Notes: generated by a model from the letters alone, not told the origin. DNA of 64,000 nucleotides from Streptomyces venezuelae (GCF_008642275.1 NZ_CP029189.1:5244501-5308500), one strand, 5' to 3'; positions 36,437 through 47,303 are shown, counted from the first letter of the stretch. Program-made: numbers and translations.

Positions 36437-39325
36437 GTGAGCACCCCGGGGGCGGCGCTCCTGAACCGGCCGTCCGTCTCGGGCGGAGGCAAGGGGCTGG
36501 CGATGCAGCTGCTCCTCGCGGTGGTCAGCGGCGGTTACGCCGTCGGCGCCGCCCTCAACTGGGGTTCGGAGGAAGTCGCCGAGATCATGGGCGATTTCGG
36601 GCTCAGCGCGGCCGGATTACTCGCCGCGATCTCCTGCTACTCCTACGCGAGGGCGATCGACAGCCGCGAACGCCCCGCCTGGCTCCTCTTCGCCTTCTCC
36701 TCCCTCATGGGCGCCGGCGGCAACGCGGTCTGGGGCTGGTACGAGGTGATCCTGGGCGAGGAAGTGCCGAAACCCTCGCTCGCCGACTTCGCCTTCCTCT
36801 GCTTCGCCCCGCCCGCCATCGTGGGCCTGCTCGTCCTCGCCAAACGCCCGGTCACCCGCGCCGGCTGGGTGTGCCTGGGACTCGACTCCTGGCTCATCGG
36901 CGGCTCCCTGCTCACGCTCTCCTGGAGCCTGGCCCTGGCCCACGCGGCGCGGACCGCCCAGTCCGGTGCCCCCGGCAGCGTCCCGCGCGCCGCGCTCTCC
37001 CTCGCCTACCCGCTCCTGGACATCGCGCTCGTCTCGATGGTCCTGGTCCTGCACTTCCGGCGCAGCGAGACCAACCGCTCCGCCGTCAACACCGCCATCG
37101 CGGCGCTCGCCCTGACCGTGCTCAGCGACGCCCTGTTCACCTCGCCCCTGCTGAGCGCCGAATACCAGTCCGGCCAGCTGCTCGACGCCGGATGGTTCGC
37201 GGGCTCGCTGCTCCTCGCGTACGCACCCTGGGGCGCCCGGCGCCTCCACCCGGGCCCGGAGCCGGCCGGGCGCCCCCGCGCCGACCGGGTGCACAGCCGC
37301 CCGATCACCGGCTCGCTGCCCGCCCTCACCCCGTACCTCGCCGCCGCCGTGTGCACCCTCGGCATCCTGTACAACGTCGTGGACGGCCGGAAGGTGGACC
37401 GGATGGTCGTCTTCACCGGCTGTACGGTCGTGCTCGCCCTCGTCATCCGGCAGGGCATCATGCTCCTCGACAACATCGCGCTGACCCAGGAACTGGCCCA
37501 GAAGGAGAACCACTTCCGCTCCCTGGTCCAGGGCTCCAGCGACGTCATCATGATCGCCGCACCCACCGGCACCCTGCGCTACGTCAGCCCCGCGGCCGCC
37601 GGGGTCTACGGCCGTGAGGCGGAGGAGCTGGTCGGCACCGAACTCGCCACGCTGATCCACCCCGACGACCTCGGCCGGGTGGTCCACGAGGTACGCCGCT
37701 TCCTCGCCGCACCGCCGACCGAGGAGCCCACCACCCGCATCGAGTGCCGCTTCAAATCGGGCGGCGGCGAGTGGCTCAACGTGGAGTCCACCGTCAACCG
37801 CCACCAGGGCGGGCTCATCCTCAACAGCCGGGACGTCACCGAGCGGGTCCGGCTCCAGGCCCAGCTGCAGCACAGCGCCGAGCACGATCCGCTGACCGAC
37901 CTGCCCAACCGGGCCCTGTTCACCCGGCGCGTGCGGCAGGCGCTGACCGGCCGGCGCGCGGGCGACCACAGCACCGCCGTGCTCTTCATCGACCTCGACG
38001 GCTTCAAGGCGGTCAACGACACCATCGGCCACCAGGCCGGCGACGAACTCCTCGTCGAAGCCGCGCGCAGGCTCCAGGACTCGGTCCGGGCCGGGGACAC
38101 CGCGGCCCGCCTCGGCGGCGACGAGTTCGCCGCGCTGATCCTGGGCGACGGCAGCCGCGACCCCGGCGCCCGCGAGTACCAGGTACGTGAGATCGCCGAC
38201 CGGCTGCGCACCACCCTCTCCCAGCCGTACCGGATCGGCGGCAGCGAGGTCCGGGTCGCCGCGAGCATCGGAGCGGCCTTCGCCGACCCCGGCATCACCC
38301 CTTCGGACCTGATGCGCAACGCGGATCTCGCGATGTACCGGGCCAAGGCCGGCGGCAAGAACCGCGTCGAGATGTACGCCCCCCAGATGCAGGCCGAAGT
38401 CGTACGCAAGGCCGAGCTGGCCGGCCGGCTGCGCACGGCACTGCACGAGGGCGAGTTCGCCCTGCTGCACCAGCCCGTGGTCTCGCTGGCCACCGGTGAG
38501 GTGTCGGCCGTCGCCGCGCAGGCCCGCTGGCGCTCCGCCCAGGGGATCCTTTTCACCCCGGCGGAGTTCCTGCGGGTCGCCGAGTACAGCGAGGGCGGTG
38601 CCGGCGGCTCCGGCGCCGCCGGTCACGACGCCTCCCGCACCGCCGAGCTGAGCCGGTGGCTGCTGGAGGAGGCCGTGGAGCAGGCCGCCGACCGGCACCG
38701 GGCCGGGCACGACGTACCCGTGGCCGTACGGATGACCGCCCAGCGGCTCCTGGACCGGTCGATGCCGCTCGCCTCCGTCGAGGCCCTGCTGACCCGGCAC
38801 GGGCTGCCTTCCGGGGCACTGGTGCTGGAGCTCGCCGTATCCGACCCCAGGGTGCCCTTCGACGACCTGGAGCGCCGCCTGGCCGCCCTGCACCGGCTCG
38901 GGGTGGGCATCTCCCTGGACGGCTTCGGCAGCGGCTACGCGGCCATCAGCGCCCTGCGCCGGCTCCCCGTGGACATGCTCAAGCTGGACCGCGGCCTGGT
39001 GGAGGGGGTGGTCGAGTCCGCCCGGCTGCACAAGATCACCGCAGGTCTCTTGCGGATCGCAAACGACCTGGGCATGCGGTCGGTGGCGGACGGGGTGGAC
39101 CTGCCCGAGCAGGTCCTGGCACTGCGCGCGATGGGGTGCACGCACGGCCAGGGAATGGCATTTTCCGGCCCGCTCGACGAGTACAGGCTGCGCCGTGCGC
39201 TGGTGCGCGGTACGTTCCCAGTACCGGGCGGAGCGGCCCAACCAGCACTGGCCGGCGGTTCCCCCGGGGGCTCCATGGCCATCCGTAGAGGCTCACATAA
39301 TGAGACGCCCGTCCCACCTACTTGA
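36437..39325 (+). CDS. cdgC: Membrane PAS-GGDEF-(degenerate EAL) diguanylate cyclase, probable CdgC
   Basis: 962 aa; GTG 36437 follows GAGGGGGA, and ATG 36350 would add 29 residues. About ten membrane helices (15-300), a PAS domain (HFRSLVQGSSDVIMIAAP), then GGDEF with an intact RLGGDEF and an RxxD inhibitory site (RAGD, five residues before it). The EAL domain has lost catalysis: AAQARW for EALxRW, ELAVSD for ExTE, LDGFGSGY for DDFGTGY, ADGVD for AEGVE. It should therefore make c-di-GMP. Position before ilvB matches what I recall for CdgC (SCO5511 in S. coelicolor), a diguanylate cyclase involved in development. Its 3' end overlaps the ilv promoter region. Confidence 0.88.
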   Translation: MSTPGAALLNRPSVSGGGKGLAMQLLLAVVSGGYAVGAALNWGSEEVAEIMGDFGLSAAGLLAAISCYSYARAIDSRERPAWLLFAFSSLMGAGGNAVWGWYEVILGEEVPKPSLADFAFLCFAPPAIVGLLVLAKRPVTRAGWVCLGLDSWLIGGSLLTLSWSLALAHAARTAQSGAPGSVPRAALSLAYPLLDIALVSMVLVLHFRRSETNRSAVNTAIAALALTVLSDALFTSPLLSAEYQSGQLLDAGWFAGSLLLAYAPWGARRLHPGPEPAGRPRADRVHSRPITGSLPALTPYLAAAVCTLGILYNVVDGRKVDRMVVFTGCTVVLALVIRQGIMLLDNIALTQELAQKENHFRSLVQGSSDVIMIAAPTGTLRYVSPAAAGVYGREAEELVGTELATLIHPDDLGRVVHEVRRFLAAPPTEEPTTRIECRFKSGGGEWLNVESTVNRHQGGLILNSRDVTERVRLQAQLQHSAEHDPLTDLPNRALFTRRVRQALTGRRAGDHSTAVLFIDLDGFKAVNDTIGHQAGDELLVEAARRLQDSVRAGDTAARLGGDEFAALILGDGSRDPGAREYQVREIADRLRTTLSQPYRIGGSEVRVAASIGAAFADPGITPSDLMRNADLAMYRAKAGGKNRVEMYAPQMQAEVVRKAELAGRLRTALHEGEFALLHQPVVSLATGEVSAVAAQARWRSAQGILFTPAEFLRVAEYSEGGAGGSGAAGHDASRTAELSRWLLEEAVEQAADRHRAGHDVPVAVRMTAQRLLDRSMPLASVEALLTRHGLPSGALVLELAVSDPRVPFDDLERRLAALHRLGVGISLDGFGSGYAAISALRRLPVDMLKLDRGLVEGVVESARLHKITAGLLRIANDLGMRSVADGVDLPEQVLALRAMGCTHGQGMAFSGPLDEYRLRRALVRGTFPVPGGAAQPALAGGSPGGSMAIRRGSHNETPVPPT
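39296..39301 (+). promoter_or_regulatory. Candidate -10 box for the ilv leader transcript
   Basis: CATAAT, five of six matches to TATAAT, inside the last codons of the PAS-GGDEF gene. Transcription would start near 39308, about 50 bases before the leader peptide. No good -35 is visible. Confidence 0.35.
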
Positions 39326-39330
39326 CATCA

Positions 39331-39350
39331 CCCTCCCGCCAGAGGGAGGG
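39331..39350 (+). promoter_or_regulatory. Hairpin covering the leader-peptide ribosome site
   Basis: CCCTCCC-gccaga-GGGAGGG. The right arm contains the GGGAGGG that serves as the Shine-Dalgarno of the leader peptide starting at 39359, so the stem could tune leader translation. Confidence 0.5.
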
Positions 39351-39358
39351 TCAGTGCC

Positions 39359-39400
39359 ATGCGCACCCGAATTCTCGTACTTGGAAAGCGCGTCGGCTGA
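39359..39400 (+). CDS. ilvL: ilv leader peptide, 13 aa
   Basis: MRTRILVLGKRVG, read from ATG 39359 to TGA 39400 after GGGAGGG. Five of 13 residues are Ile, Leu or Val (Ile-Leu-Val-Leu together, a later Val). It sits between the upstream gene and an intrinsic terminator that precedes ilvB, the classic arrangement for ribosome-stalling attenuation of branched-chain amino acid operons, which has been described for Actinobacteria. Confidence 0.88.
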   Translation: MRTRILVLGKRVG

Positions 39401-39442
39401 AGCCGGGACCTGCATGTCCCCGCTCAACACCCCCGACGCGCT

Positions 39443-39476
39443 CCCCTCGCTTGCCTCCTGGCACGAGGGGTTTTTT
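39443..39476 (+). terminator. Attenuator terminator upstream of ilvB
   Basis: CCCCTCG (39443-39449) pairs with CGAGGGG (39464-39470), with an inner TGCC/GGCA, followed by TTTTTT (39471-39476). It is the only clear U-tract intrinsic terminator I saw in the window and lies 60 bp before ilvB. It should stop transcription when the leader is translated freely. Confidence 0.88.
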
Positions 39477-39535
39477 GTTGCACTGGCACAGAGTCGAATC
39501 CGCGTAAAACCCTCAGCTTCGAGAAGAGAATGCCG

Positions 39536-41416
39536 ATGACCGAGCAGGCCACCGGGGCCCACCATCCGCAGCCGCGGCCCCGTTCCGGCGGACAGCAGTC
39601 CGCCGCAGTTGAGCACGTCACGGGTGCGCAGTCCCTCATCCGCTCTCTCGAAGAGGTGGGGTGCGACACCGTCTTCGGTATTCCGGGCGGCGCCATCCTC
39701 CCCGCGTACGACCCGATGATGGACTCGAAGAAGGTCCGTCACATCCTGGTCCGCCACGAGCAGGGGGCGGGCCACGCCGCCACCGGCTACGCGCAGGCCA
39801 CCGGCAAGGTCGGCGTCTGTATGGCCACGTCCGGACCGGGCGCCACCAACCTGGTCACCCCGATCGCCGACGCCCACATGGACTCCGTCCCGCTCGTCGC
39901 GATCACCGGCCAGGTCTCCTCCAAGGCGATCGGCACCGACGCCTTCCAGGAGGCGGACATCGTCGGCATCACGATGCCGATCACCAAGCACAACTTCCTG
40001 GTCACCAAGGCCGAGGACATCCCGCGCACGATCGCCGAGGCGTTCCACATCGCGGCCACCGGCCGTCCCGGCCCGGTCCTGGTCGACATCGCCAAGGACG
40101 CCCTGCAGGCCAAGACCACCTTCTCCTGGCCGCCCGCCCAGGACCTCCCCGGTTACCGGCCGGTCACCAAGCCGCACGCCAAGCAGATCCGCGAGGCCGC
40201 CAAGCTCATCTGCCAGGCCAAGCGCCCGGTCCTGTACGTCGGCGGCGGCGTCATGAAGTCCGGCGCGACCGCGGAGCTGAAGGTCCTCGCCGAGCTGACC
40301 GGCGTCCCCGTCTGCACCACCCTGATGGCGCTGGGCTCCTTCCCCGACAGCCACCCGCTGCACGTCGGCATGCCGGGCATGCACGGCTCCGTCACCGGCG
40401 TCACCGCGCTGCAGAAGTCGGACCTGCTGATCGCCCTCGGCACCCGCTTCGACGACCGCGTCACCGGCAAGCTGGACAGCTTCGCCCCCTTCGCCAAGAT
40501 CATCCACGCGGACATCGACCCCGCCGAGATCGGCAAGAACCGCGCGGTCGACGTCCCGATCGTCGGAGACGCCCGCGAGGTCATCGCCGACCTGATCCAG
40601 GCCGTCCAGGCCGAGCACACCGAGGGCAGCGCCGGCGACTACACCGCCTGGTGGAACGATCTCAGCCGCTGGCGCGACACGTACCCGCTGGGTTACGACC
40701 TGCCCGCCGACGGCAGCCTCTCCCCGCAGCAGGTCATCGAGCGGATCGGCGCACTCGCCCCGAAGAGCACGATCTTCGCGGCCGGCGTCGGCCAGCACCA
40801 GATGTGGGCCTCCCACTTCGTCAAGTACGAGGAGCCCCGCACCTGGCTGAACTCCGGCGGTGCCGGAACCATGGGCTACGCGGTCCCGGCCGCGATGGGT
40901 GCCAAGGTCGGCATGCCCGAGCGCACGGTCTGGGCGATCGACGGCGACGGCTGCTTCCAGATGACCAATCAGGAACTGGTCACCTGCGCCCTGAACAACA
41001 TCCCGATCAAGGTCGCGATCATCAACAACGGCGCGCTCGGGATGGTCCGCCAGTGGCAGACCCTGTTCTACAACCAGCGGTACTCCAACACCGTTCTGCA
41101 CGCCGACGAGACCGGGCACGACACGGTCGGCTCCCAACTCGGCGAGTCCCTCGCACCCCGCAAGGGCACCCGTGTCCCGGACTTCGTCAAGCTGTCGGAG
41201 GCCATGGGCTGCGTGGCGCTGCGCTGTGAGGACCCGGCCGACCTGGACAAGGTCATCGCCGAGGCCAACGCGATCAACGACCGTACCGTCGTGATCGACT
41301 TCATCGTCCACGAGGACGCCATGGTGTGGCCGATGGTCGCCGCCGGCACCTCCAACGACGAGGTCATGGCAGCCCGGGGCGTCCGTCCCGACTTCGGCGA
41401 CAACGAAGACGACTGA
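39536..41416 (+). CDS. ilvB: Acetolactate synthase large subunit
   Basis: 626 aa from ATG 39536 (GAGAAGAG upstream; ATG 39530 is also possible). ThDP-dependent enzyme making acetolactate or acetohydroxybutyrate, the first common step to valine, leucine and isoleucine. Catalytic Glu in [17 protein letters not shown]; ThDP/Mg motif [22 protein letters not shown]-binding middle domain. An N-terminal extension of about 35 residues ([14 protein letters not shown]) is typical for the genus. Followed by ilvN after 31 bp. Confidence 0.97.
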   Translation: MTEQATGAHHPQPRPRSGGQQSAAVEHVTGAQSLIRSLEEVGCDTVFGIPGGAILPAYDPMMDSKKVRHILVRHEQGAGHAATGYAQATGKVGVCMATSGPGATNLVTPIADAHMDSVPLVAITGQVSSKAIGTDAFQEADIVGITMPITKHNFLVTKAEDIPRTIAEAFHIAATGRPGPVLVDIAKDALQAKTTFSWPPAQDLPGYRPVTKPHAKQIREAAKLICQAKRPVLYVGGGVMKSGATAELKVLAELTGVPVCTTLMALGSFPDSHPLHVGMPGMHGSVTGVTALQKSDLLIALGTRFDDRVTGKLDSFAPFAKIIHADIDPAEIGKNRAVDVPIVGDAREVIADLIQAVQAEHTEGSAGDYTAWWNDLSRWRDTYPLGYDLPADGSLSPQQVIERIGALAPKSTIFAAGVGQHQMWASHFVKYEEPRTWLNSGGAGTMGYAVPAAMGAKVGMPERTVWAIDGDGCFQMTNQELVTCALNNIPIKVAIINNGALGMVRQWQTLFYNQRYSNTVLHADETGHDTVGSQLGESLAPRKGTRVPDFVKLSEAMGCVALRCEDPADLDKVIAEANAINDRTVVIDFIVHEDAMVWPMVAAGTSNDEVMAARGVRPDFGDNEDD

Positions 41417-43108
<1,692 letters not shown>

Positions 43109-43115
43109 TCGTGCG

Positions 43116-43154
43116 GCGGCGGGGCCGGGACACCTGGAGTCCCGGCCCCGCCGC
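43116..43154 (+). terminator. Terminator after ilvC
   Basis: GCGGCGGGGCCGGGA (43116-43130) pairs with TCCCGGCCCCGCCGC (43140-43154), loop of nine. Seven bases after the ilvC stop. Confidence 0.8.
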
Positions 43155-43275
43155 GCGTCACCGGACGGGGATTCCCCACCGGAATCCGGCCCTCCCGGGC
43201 GCGGCTTGTCCACCTCGGCCAACCACGGACGGGTGATCCTTCCGTACAGGCGGAAATCCGGACCGTCAGCGCCAC

Positions 43276-43281
43276 TACACT
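43276..43281 (+). promoter_or_regulatory. Probable -10 box upstream of serA
   Basis: TACACT, 115 bp before the serA start. The sequence between them is GC-palindromic (GGCCGTC-gg-GACGGCC at about 43351-43366). The -35 region is unclear. Confidence 0.35.
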
Positions 43282-43396
43282 GCTCAACACATACGCGTCA
43301 GGCCCACAGTGTCGTGCGTCTTCCACGCGGCTAGCCCCTCCACCGCCTGCGGCCGTCGGGACGGCCGTCCGCACTGGACTTGTGAGGATGACCCAC

Positions 43397-44986
43397 GTGA
43401 GCTCGAAACCTGTCGTACTCATCGCCGAAGAGCTGTCGCCCGCCACCGTCGAGGCGCTCGGCCCGGACTTCGAGATCCGGCACTGCAACGGCGCGGACCG
43501 CGCCGAGCTGCTGCCCGCGATCGTCGACGTCGACGCGATCCTCGTCCGCTCCGCCACCAAGGTCGACGCCGAGGCCATTGCCGCGGCCAAGAAGCTGCGG
43601 GTCGTCGCGCGCGCCGGTGTCGGTCTGGACAACGTCGACGTCTCCGCCGCCACCAAGGCCGGCGTGATGGTCGTCAACGCGCCGACCTCGAACATCGTGA
43701 CCGCGGCCGAGCTCGCCTGCGGCCTGCTCGTCGCCACCGCCCGCAACATTCCGCAGGCGAACACCGCCCTGAAGAACGGCGAGTGGAAGCGGAACAAGTA
43801 CACGGGTGTCGAGCTCAGCGAGAAGACCCTCGGCGTCGTCGGCCTCGGCCGCATCGGCGTGCTCGTCGCCCAGCGCATGTCGGCCTTCGGTATGAAGATC
43901 GTCGCGTACGACCCCTACGTCCAGCCCGCGCGCGCCGCCCAGATGGGCGTCAAGATGCTGGCGCTGGACGAGCTCCTGGAGGTCGCCGACTTCATCACCG
44001 TGCACCTGCCCAAGACCCCCGAGACCCTCGGTCTCATCGGTGACGAGGCCCTGCACAAGGTGAAGCCGTCGGTCCGTATCGTCAACGCGGCCCGCGGCGG
44101 GATCGTCGACGAGGCCGCGCTGTACACGGCCATCAAGGAGGGCCGCGTCGCCGGCGCCGGTCTCGACGTGTACGCGAAGGAGCCCTGCACGGACTCCCCG
44201 CTGTTCGAGCTCGACCAGGTCGTCTGCACCCCGCACCTCGGCGCGTCCACGGACGAGGCCCAGGAGAAGGCCGGTGTCTCGGTCGCCAAGTCGGTGCGCC
44301 TCGCGCTCGCCGGTGAGCTCGTGCCGGACGCGGTCAACGTCCAGGGCGGTGTCATCGCCGAGGACGTCCGTCCGGGCCTGCCGCTCGCCGAGAAGCTCGG
44401 CCGCATCTTCACCGCCCTCGCGGGCGAGGTCGCGGTCCGCCTCGACGTCGAGGTCTGCGGCGAGATCACCCAGCACGACGTCAAGGTGCTGGAACTCTCC
44501 GCCCTCAAGGGCGTCTTCGAGGACGTCGTCGACGAGACGGTCTCCTACGTCAACGCCCCGCTGTTCGCGCAGGAGCGCGGCGTCGAGGTCCGGCTGACCA
44601 CCAGCTCGGAGTCCCCGGACCACCGCAACGTGGTGACCGTGCGCGGCACCCTGTCGGACGGTCAGGAGGTCTCGGTCTCCGGCACGCTCGCGGGCCCGAA
44701 GCACCTTCAGAAGATCGTCGGCGTCGGCGAGTACGACGTGGACCTGGCGCTCGCCGACCACATGGTCGTGCTGCGCTACACCGACCGCCCCGGCGTGGTG
44801 GGTGCCGTCGGCCGCGTCCTCGGCGAGGGCGGTCTGAACATCGCGGGCATGCAGGTCGCCCGGGCCGAGGAGCACGGTGAGGCGCTCGCCGTCCTCACCG
44901 TCGACGCTCCGGTTCCCGGCAACGTCCTGGCGGACATCGCCACCGAGATCGGCGCCGCTTCGGCGCGCACGGTCAGCCTCGCCTGA
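43397..44986 (+). CDS. serA: D-3-phosphoglycerate dehydrogenase, long form
   Basis: 529 aa; GTG 43397 is chosen for AGGA eight bases upstream. First committed step of serine synthesis. Domains: substrate/nucleotide-binding (LRVVARAGVGLDNVDVSAATKAG; LGVVGLGRIG), active Arg in NAARGGIVDE, Glu in AKEPCTDSP, His in CTPHLGAST, then the intervening ASB domain (about 320-455) and a C-terminal ACT domain (HMVVLRYTDRPGVVGAVGRVLGEGGLNIAGMQV). The ASB plus ACT form is feedback-inhibited by serine in mycobacteria. Monocistronic here, between two terminators. Confidence 0.97.
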   Translation: MSSKPVVLIAEELSPATVEALGPDFEIRHCNGADRAELLPAIVDVDAILVRSATKVDAEAIAAAKKLRVVARAGVGLDNVDVSAATKAGVMVVNAPTSNIVTAAELACGLLVATARNIPQANTALKNGEWKRNKYTGVELSEKTLGVVGLGRIGVLVAQRMSAFGMKIVAYDPYVQPARAAQMGVKMLALDELLEVADFITVHLPKTPETLGLIGDEALHKVKPSVRIVNAARGGIVDEAALYTAIKEGRVAGAGLDVYAKEPCTDSPLFELDQVVCTPHLGASTDEAQEKAGVSVAKSVRLALAGELVPDAVNVQGGVIAEDVRPGLPLAEKLGRIFTALAGEVAVRLDVEVCGEITQHDVKVLELSALKGVFEDVVDETVSYVNAPLFAQERGVEVRLTTSSESPDHRNVVTVRGTLSDGQEVSVSGTLAGPKHLQKIVGVGEYDVDLALADHMVVLRYTDRPGVVGAVGRVLGEGGLNIAGMQVARAEEHGEALAVLTVDAPVPGNVLADIATEIGAASARTVSLA

Positions 44987-45011
44987 GCCCGTCCGGGTAG
45001 TGGCGTGAACG

Positions 45012-45040
45012 AAGGGCCCGGGGGAGACCCCCGGGCCCTT
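45012..45040. terminator. Bidirectional terminator between serA and the efflux gene
   Basis: AAGGGCCCGGGGG (45012-45024) - aga - CCCCCGGGCCCTT (45028-45040), a 13-bp perfect stem between convergent genes. Confidence 0.85.
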
Positions 45041-45075
45041 TCGCGTCGTGCCGGCCGTGTGCCGCGGCGGGCGGT

Positions 45076-46632
45076 TCAGTTGTACGTCGCCTCCCGGGCC
45101 GGGAGGCCGGGAGCGTCGGCGGGCCGCGCCGCGGGCGGGGCGGGGGTTCCGATCCCGCGCATCAGAGCCGCGGCGGCCACGGCCGCCGCGAGCAGCAGTG
45201 CCGTACCGCCCCAGGCCGCGTACTGCATCCCGTGGACGAAGGCCTCCCGGGCCAGGGCCAGCACCTGCTCCCCGGCGGGCCCGCCGATGTGGTGGGCGGT
45301 GGCGACGGCCCCGCCCAGCGTCTCCCGCACGGCGGGCTCGGCGCCGGCCAGGTCGTCGCGGTAGACCGCGGTCCCCAGGCTGCCGAGGACCGCCATGCCC
45401 AGCGCGCCGCCGAACTCCGTTCCGGTCTCCAGCAGGGAGGCGGCCGAACCGGCCTTCTCGGCCGGGGCCGAGGCCAGCGCCATGTCGGAGACCAGGGACA
45501 TCACGGAGACGATGCCCGAGGCAAGCAGCCCGGCGCCGGCCAGGATCAGCCACAGCGAGTCCGTGTCCACCAGGCTGATCAGGGCGAAGCCGGCCGCGGC
45601 GAGGACGAACCCGCCGGCGATGACGTGGGCCCGGTCCGTCTTCTGGGCCAGCGCGGCGGAGAGGGGGGCCGCGGCGCCGATGAAGACCGAGGGGGCCAGA
45701 CTCCACAGGGCGGCTTCCAGGGTGCCCATCCCGAGCACCAACTGGAGGTACTGGGTGGTGAAGTAGGCCGATCCCATCATGGCGAAGGCGGCGAGGGTGT
45801 TCAGGCCGATGCCCGCCCCGAAACCGCGGCCCCGGAAGAGTGCCCGGCTCACCATGGCGTCGTCACGGGTGCGCTGACGCCGGACGAAGGCGTATCCGAA
45901 GGCGAGACCGACGGCGAGGCAGCCCAGGTAGAGGGGTGCGAACCCCTCGGCGGCGATCTCCTTGAGTCCGTAGACGACCGGCAGCACGGCGGCCATGGAC
46001 AGCGGGACGCTCGCCAGGTCGAAACGGCCGGGGGCGGGGTCCTTGGACTCGGGGACCAGGACCGGGACGAGGACCAGCAGGAGCAGCATCGCGGGCACGT
46101 TGATGAGGAAGACGGAGCCCCAGTAGAAGTGGTTCAGCATCACCCCGCTGAGCACCGAGCCGAAGGCGATGCCGCCGGTCATGGCCCCGGACCAGATGGC
46201 GATGGCCGTACTGCGCTGCCTGTCGTCCTGGAAGAGGTTCCGGACGAGGGCCAGCGTGGAGGGCATCAGGGTCGCGCCGCCGATGCCGAGCAGGACCCGG
46301 GCCGCGATGAGCATCTCCGCGCTGGTGGCGCAGCCGGCGCCCACCGAGGCGAGGCCGAAGGCGGTCGCGCCGATCAGCAGCAGTCTGCGGCGGCCGATCC
46401 GGTCGCCGAGCGATCCCATCGTGATCAGCAGGCCGGAGAGGGCGAAGGCGTAGCTGTCGAAGATCCAGAGCTGCTGGGTGGAGCTCGGGTCGAGCTGGTC
46501 GGTGATGGACGGGATGGCGAAGTAGAGGACGGACACGTCCATCGAGACCAGGAGCAGCGGCAGCAACAGGACGGTGAAGGCGGTCCATTCGCGGCGGCCG
46601 GCGAGTCGCGCTGTGGCGGCTGGGTTCGTCAT
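45076..46632 (-). CDS. MFS drug-efflux transporter, DHA2 (14-helix) type
   Basis: 518 aa from ATG 46632. About 14 helices; motif A after helix 2 (GSLGDRIGRRRLLLIG), DSYAFALSG in helix 2, and the SmvA/LfrA-like start (LLLPLLLVSMDVSVLYFAIPSI). Proton-driven export of toxic cations or antibiotics is the family role. Divergent from a TetR gene with 89 bp between starts. -35 TAGACA and -10 TATATT (perfect spacing 17) leave seven bases before the ATG, so it looks leaderless. Confidence 0.92.
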   Translation of the reverse strand: MTNPAATARLAGRREWTAFTVLLLPLLLVSMDVSVLYFAIPSITDQLDPSSTQQLWIFDSYAFALSGLLITMGSLGDRIGRRRLLLIGATAFGLASVGAGCATSAEMLIAARVLLGIGGATLMPSTLALVRNLFQDDRQRSTAIAIWSGAMTGGIAFGSVLSGVMLNHFYWGSVFLINVPAMLLLLVLVPVLVPESKDPAPGRFDLASVPLSMAAVLPVVYGLKEIAAEGFAPLYLGCLAVGLAFGYAFVRRQRTRDDAMVSRALFRGRGFGAGIGLNTLAAFAMMGSAYFTTQYLQLVLGMGTLEAALWSLAPSVFIGAAAPLSAALAQKTDRAHVIAGGFVLAAAGFALISLVDTDSLWLILAGAGLLASGIVSVMSLVSDMALASAPAEKAGSAASLLETGTEFGGALGMAVLGSLGTAVYRDDLAGAEPAVRETLGGAVATAHHIGGPAGEQVLALAREAFVHGMQYAAWGGTALLLAAAVAAAALMRGIGTPAPPAARPADAPGLPAREATYN

Positions 46633-46639
46633 GAGCAGG

Positions 46640-46668
46640 AATATACATACGTCTTAAACGCCTGTCTA
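46640..46668 (-). promoter_or_regulatory. Promoter of the MFS gene (leaderless)
   Basis: On the minus strand, -35 TAGACA (46668-46663), 17-bp spacer, -10 TATATT (46645-46640). The ATG at 46632 starts seven bases further on. The -35 hexamer lies inside repeat unit 1 of the direct-repeat array. Confidence 0.6.
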
Positions 46669-46709
46669 TGACGACTGTCTAGAACTGTTGTCTGGGACGC
46701 TTGTCTTGC
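46658..46709 (+). repeat. Four 13-bp direct repeats between tetR and the efflux gene (putative operator)
   Basis: Units: acgcctgtctatg (46658-46670), acgactgtctaga (46671-46683), actgttgtctggg (46684-46696), acgcttgtcttgc (46697-46709). All share the core TGTCT at the same position and most share the leading AC. Units 1 and 3 contain the -35 hexamers of the two divergent promoters. Direct rather than inverted repeats are unusual for a TetR operator. Confidence 0.75.
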
Positions 46710-46715
46710 TACCGT
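46688..46715 (+). promoter_or_regulatory. Promoter of the tetR gene (leaderless)
   Basis: -35 TTGTCT (46688-46693), 16-bp spacer, -10 TACCGT (46710-46715), six bases before ATG 46722. Confidence 0.5.
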
Positions 46716-46721
46716 GTGGCC

Positions 46722-47303
46722 ATGGGACATCGCGAAGATCTGCTTGAAGGCGCCAAGAAGTGCCTGGTCGAGAAGGGGTTCGTGCGCACGACCGCGCGCG
46801 ACATCGTCAGCGCCTCGGGGACCAACCTGGCCTCCATCGGCTACCACTACGGCTCGAAGGACGCCCTCCTCACCCAGGCCTTCATCGGCCTGATGGAGGA
46901 GTGGGGCGCGGTGTTCCAGGACGGACTCGACGGCGAGGGCGGATCGCTGGAGCGCTTCCGCGCCCTGTGGGAAGGGGTGTTGGCGCAGCACGAGAAGTCG
47001 GGGCCGGTCTGGGCGGCCAGCCTGGAGGTGGCGCTCGGCCGGGACCAGCGGCCGGAGTTGAGGTCCATGCTCGCGGCCTCGCAGGCCGAGGGGCGCCGAG
47101 GGCTGATCTCGATGCTCACCGGGACCCCGGAGGACCAGCTCGACGAACGGGACGTGCGCACCCTGGGCGGCTTCTACCAGGCGCTGCTGAACGGCCTGAT
47201 GATCCAGTGGCTCTTCGACCCGGAGTCGGCCGCGACGGCGGAGGAGTTCACCGAGGGCATGCGCCGGGCCGCCGAGGCGATGACCCGCTCGCGGGAGGGC
47301 TGA
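46722..47303 (+). CDS. TetR-family transcriptional repressor
   Basis: 193 aa from ATG 46722 (MGHREDLLEGAKKCLVEKG). N-terminal TetR helix-turn-helix: FVRTTARDIVSASGTNLASIGYHYGSKDALL. The C-terminal ligand domain (GAVFQDGLDGEGGSLERFRALW onward) ends with GFYQALLNGLMIQWLFDPE, common in efflux regulators. It almost certainly represses the divergent MFS gene and itself through the intergenic repeats. Confidence 0.93.
   Translation: MGHREDLLEGAKKCLVEKGFVRTTARDIVSASGTNLASIGYHYGSKDALLTQAFIGLMEEWGAVFQDGLDGEGGSLERFRALWEGVLAQHEKSGPVWAASLEVALGRDQRPELRSMLAASQAEGRRGLISMLTGTPEDQLDERDVRTLGGFYQALLNGLMIQWLFDPESAATAEEFTEGMRRAAEAMTRSREG

Noticed and set aside
39322..39327. TTGACA as the -35 box of the ilv leader
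   Set aside because: No -10 box at 16-18 bp spacing; the site at 39345-39350 is GGAGGG. CATAAT at 39296 is the better, though incomplete, candidate.
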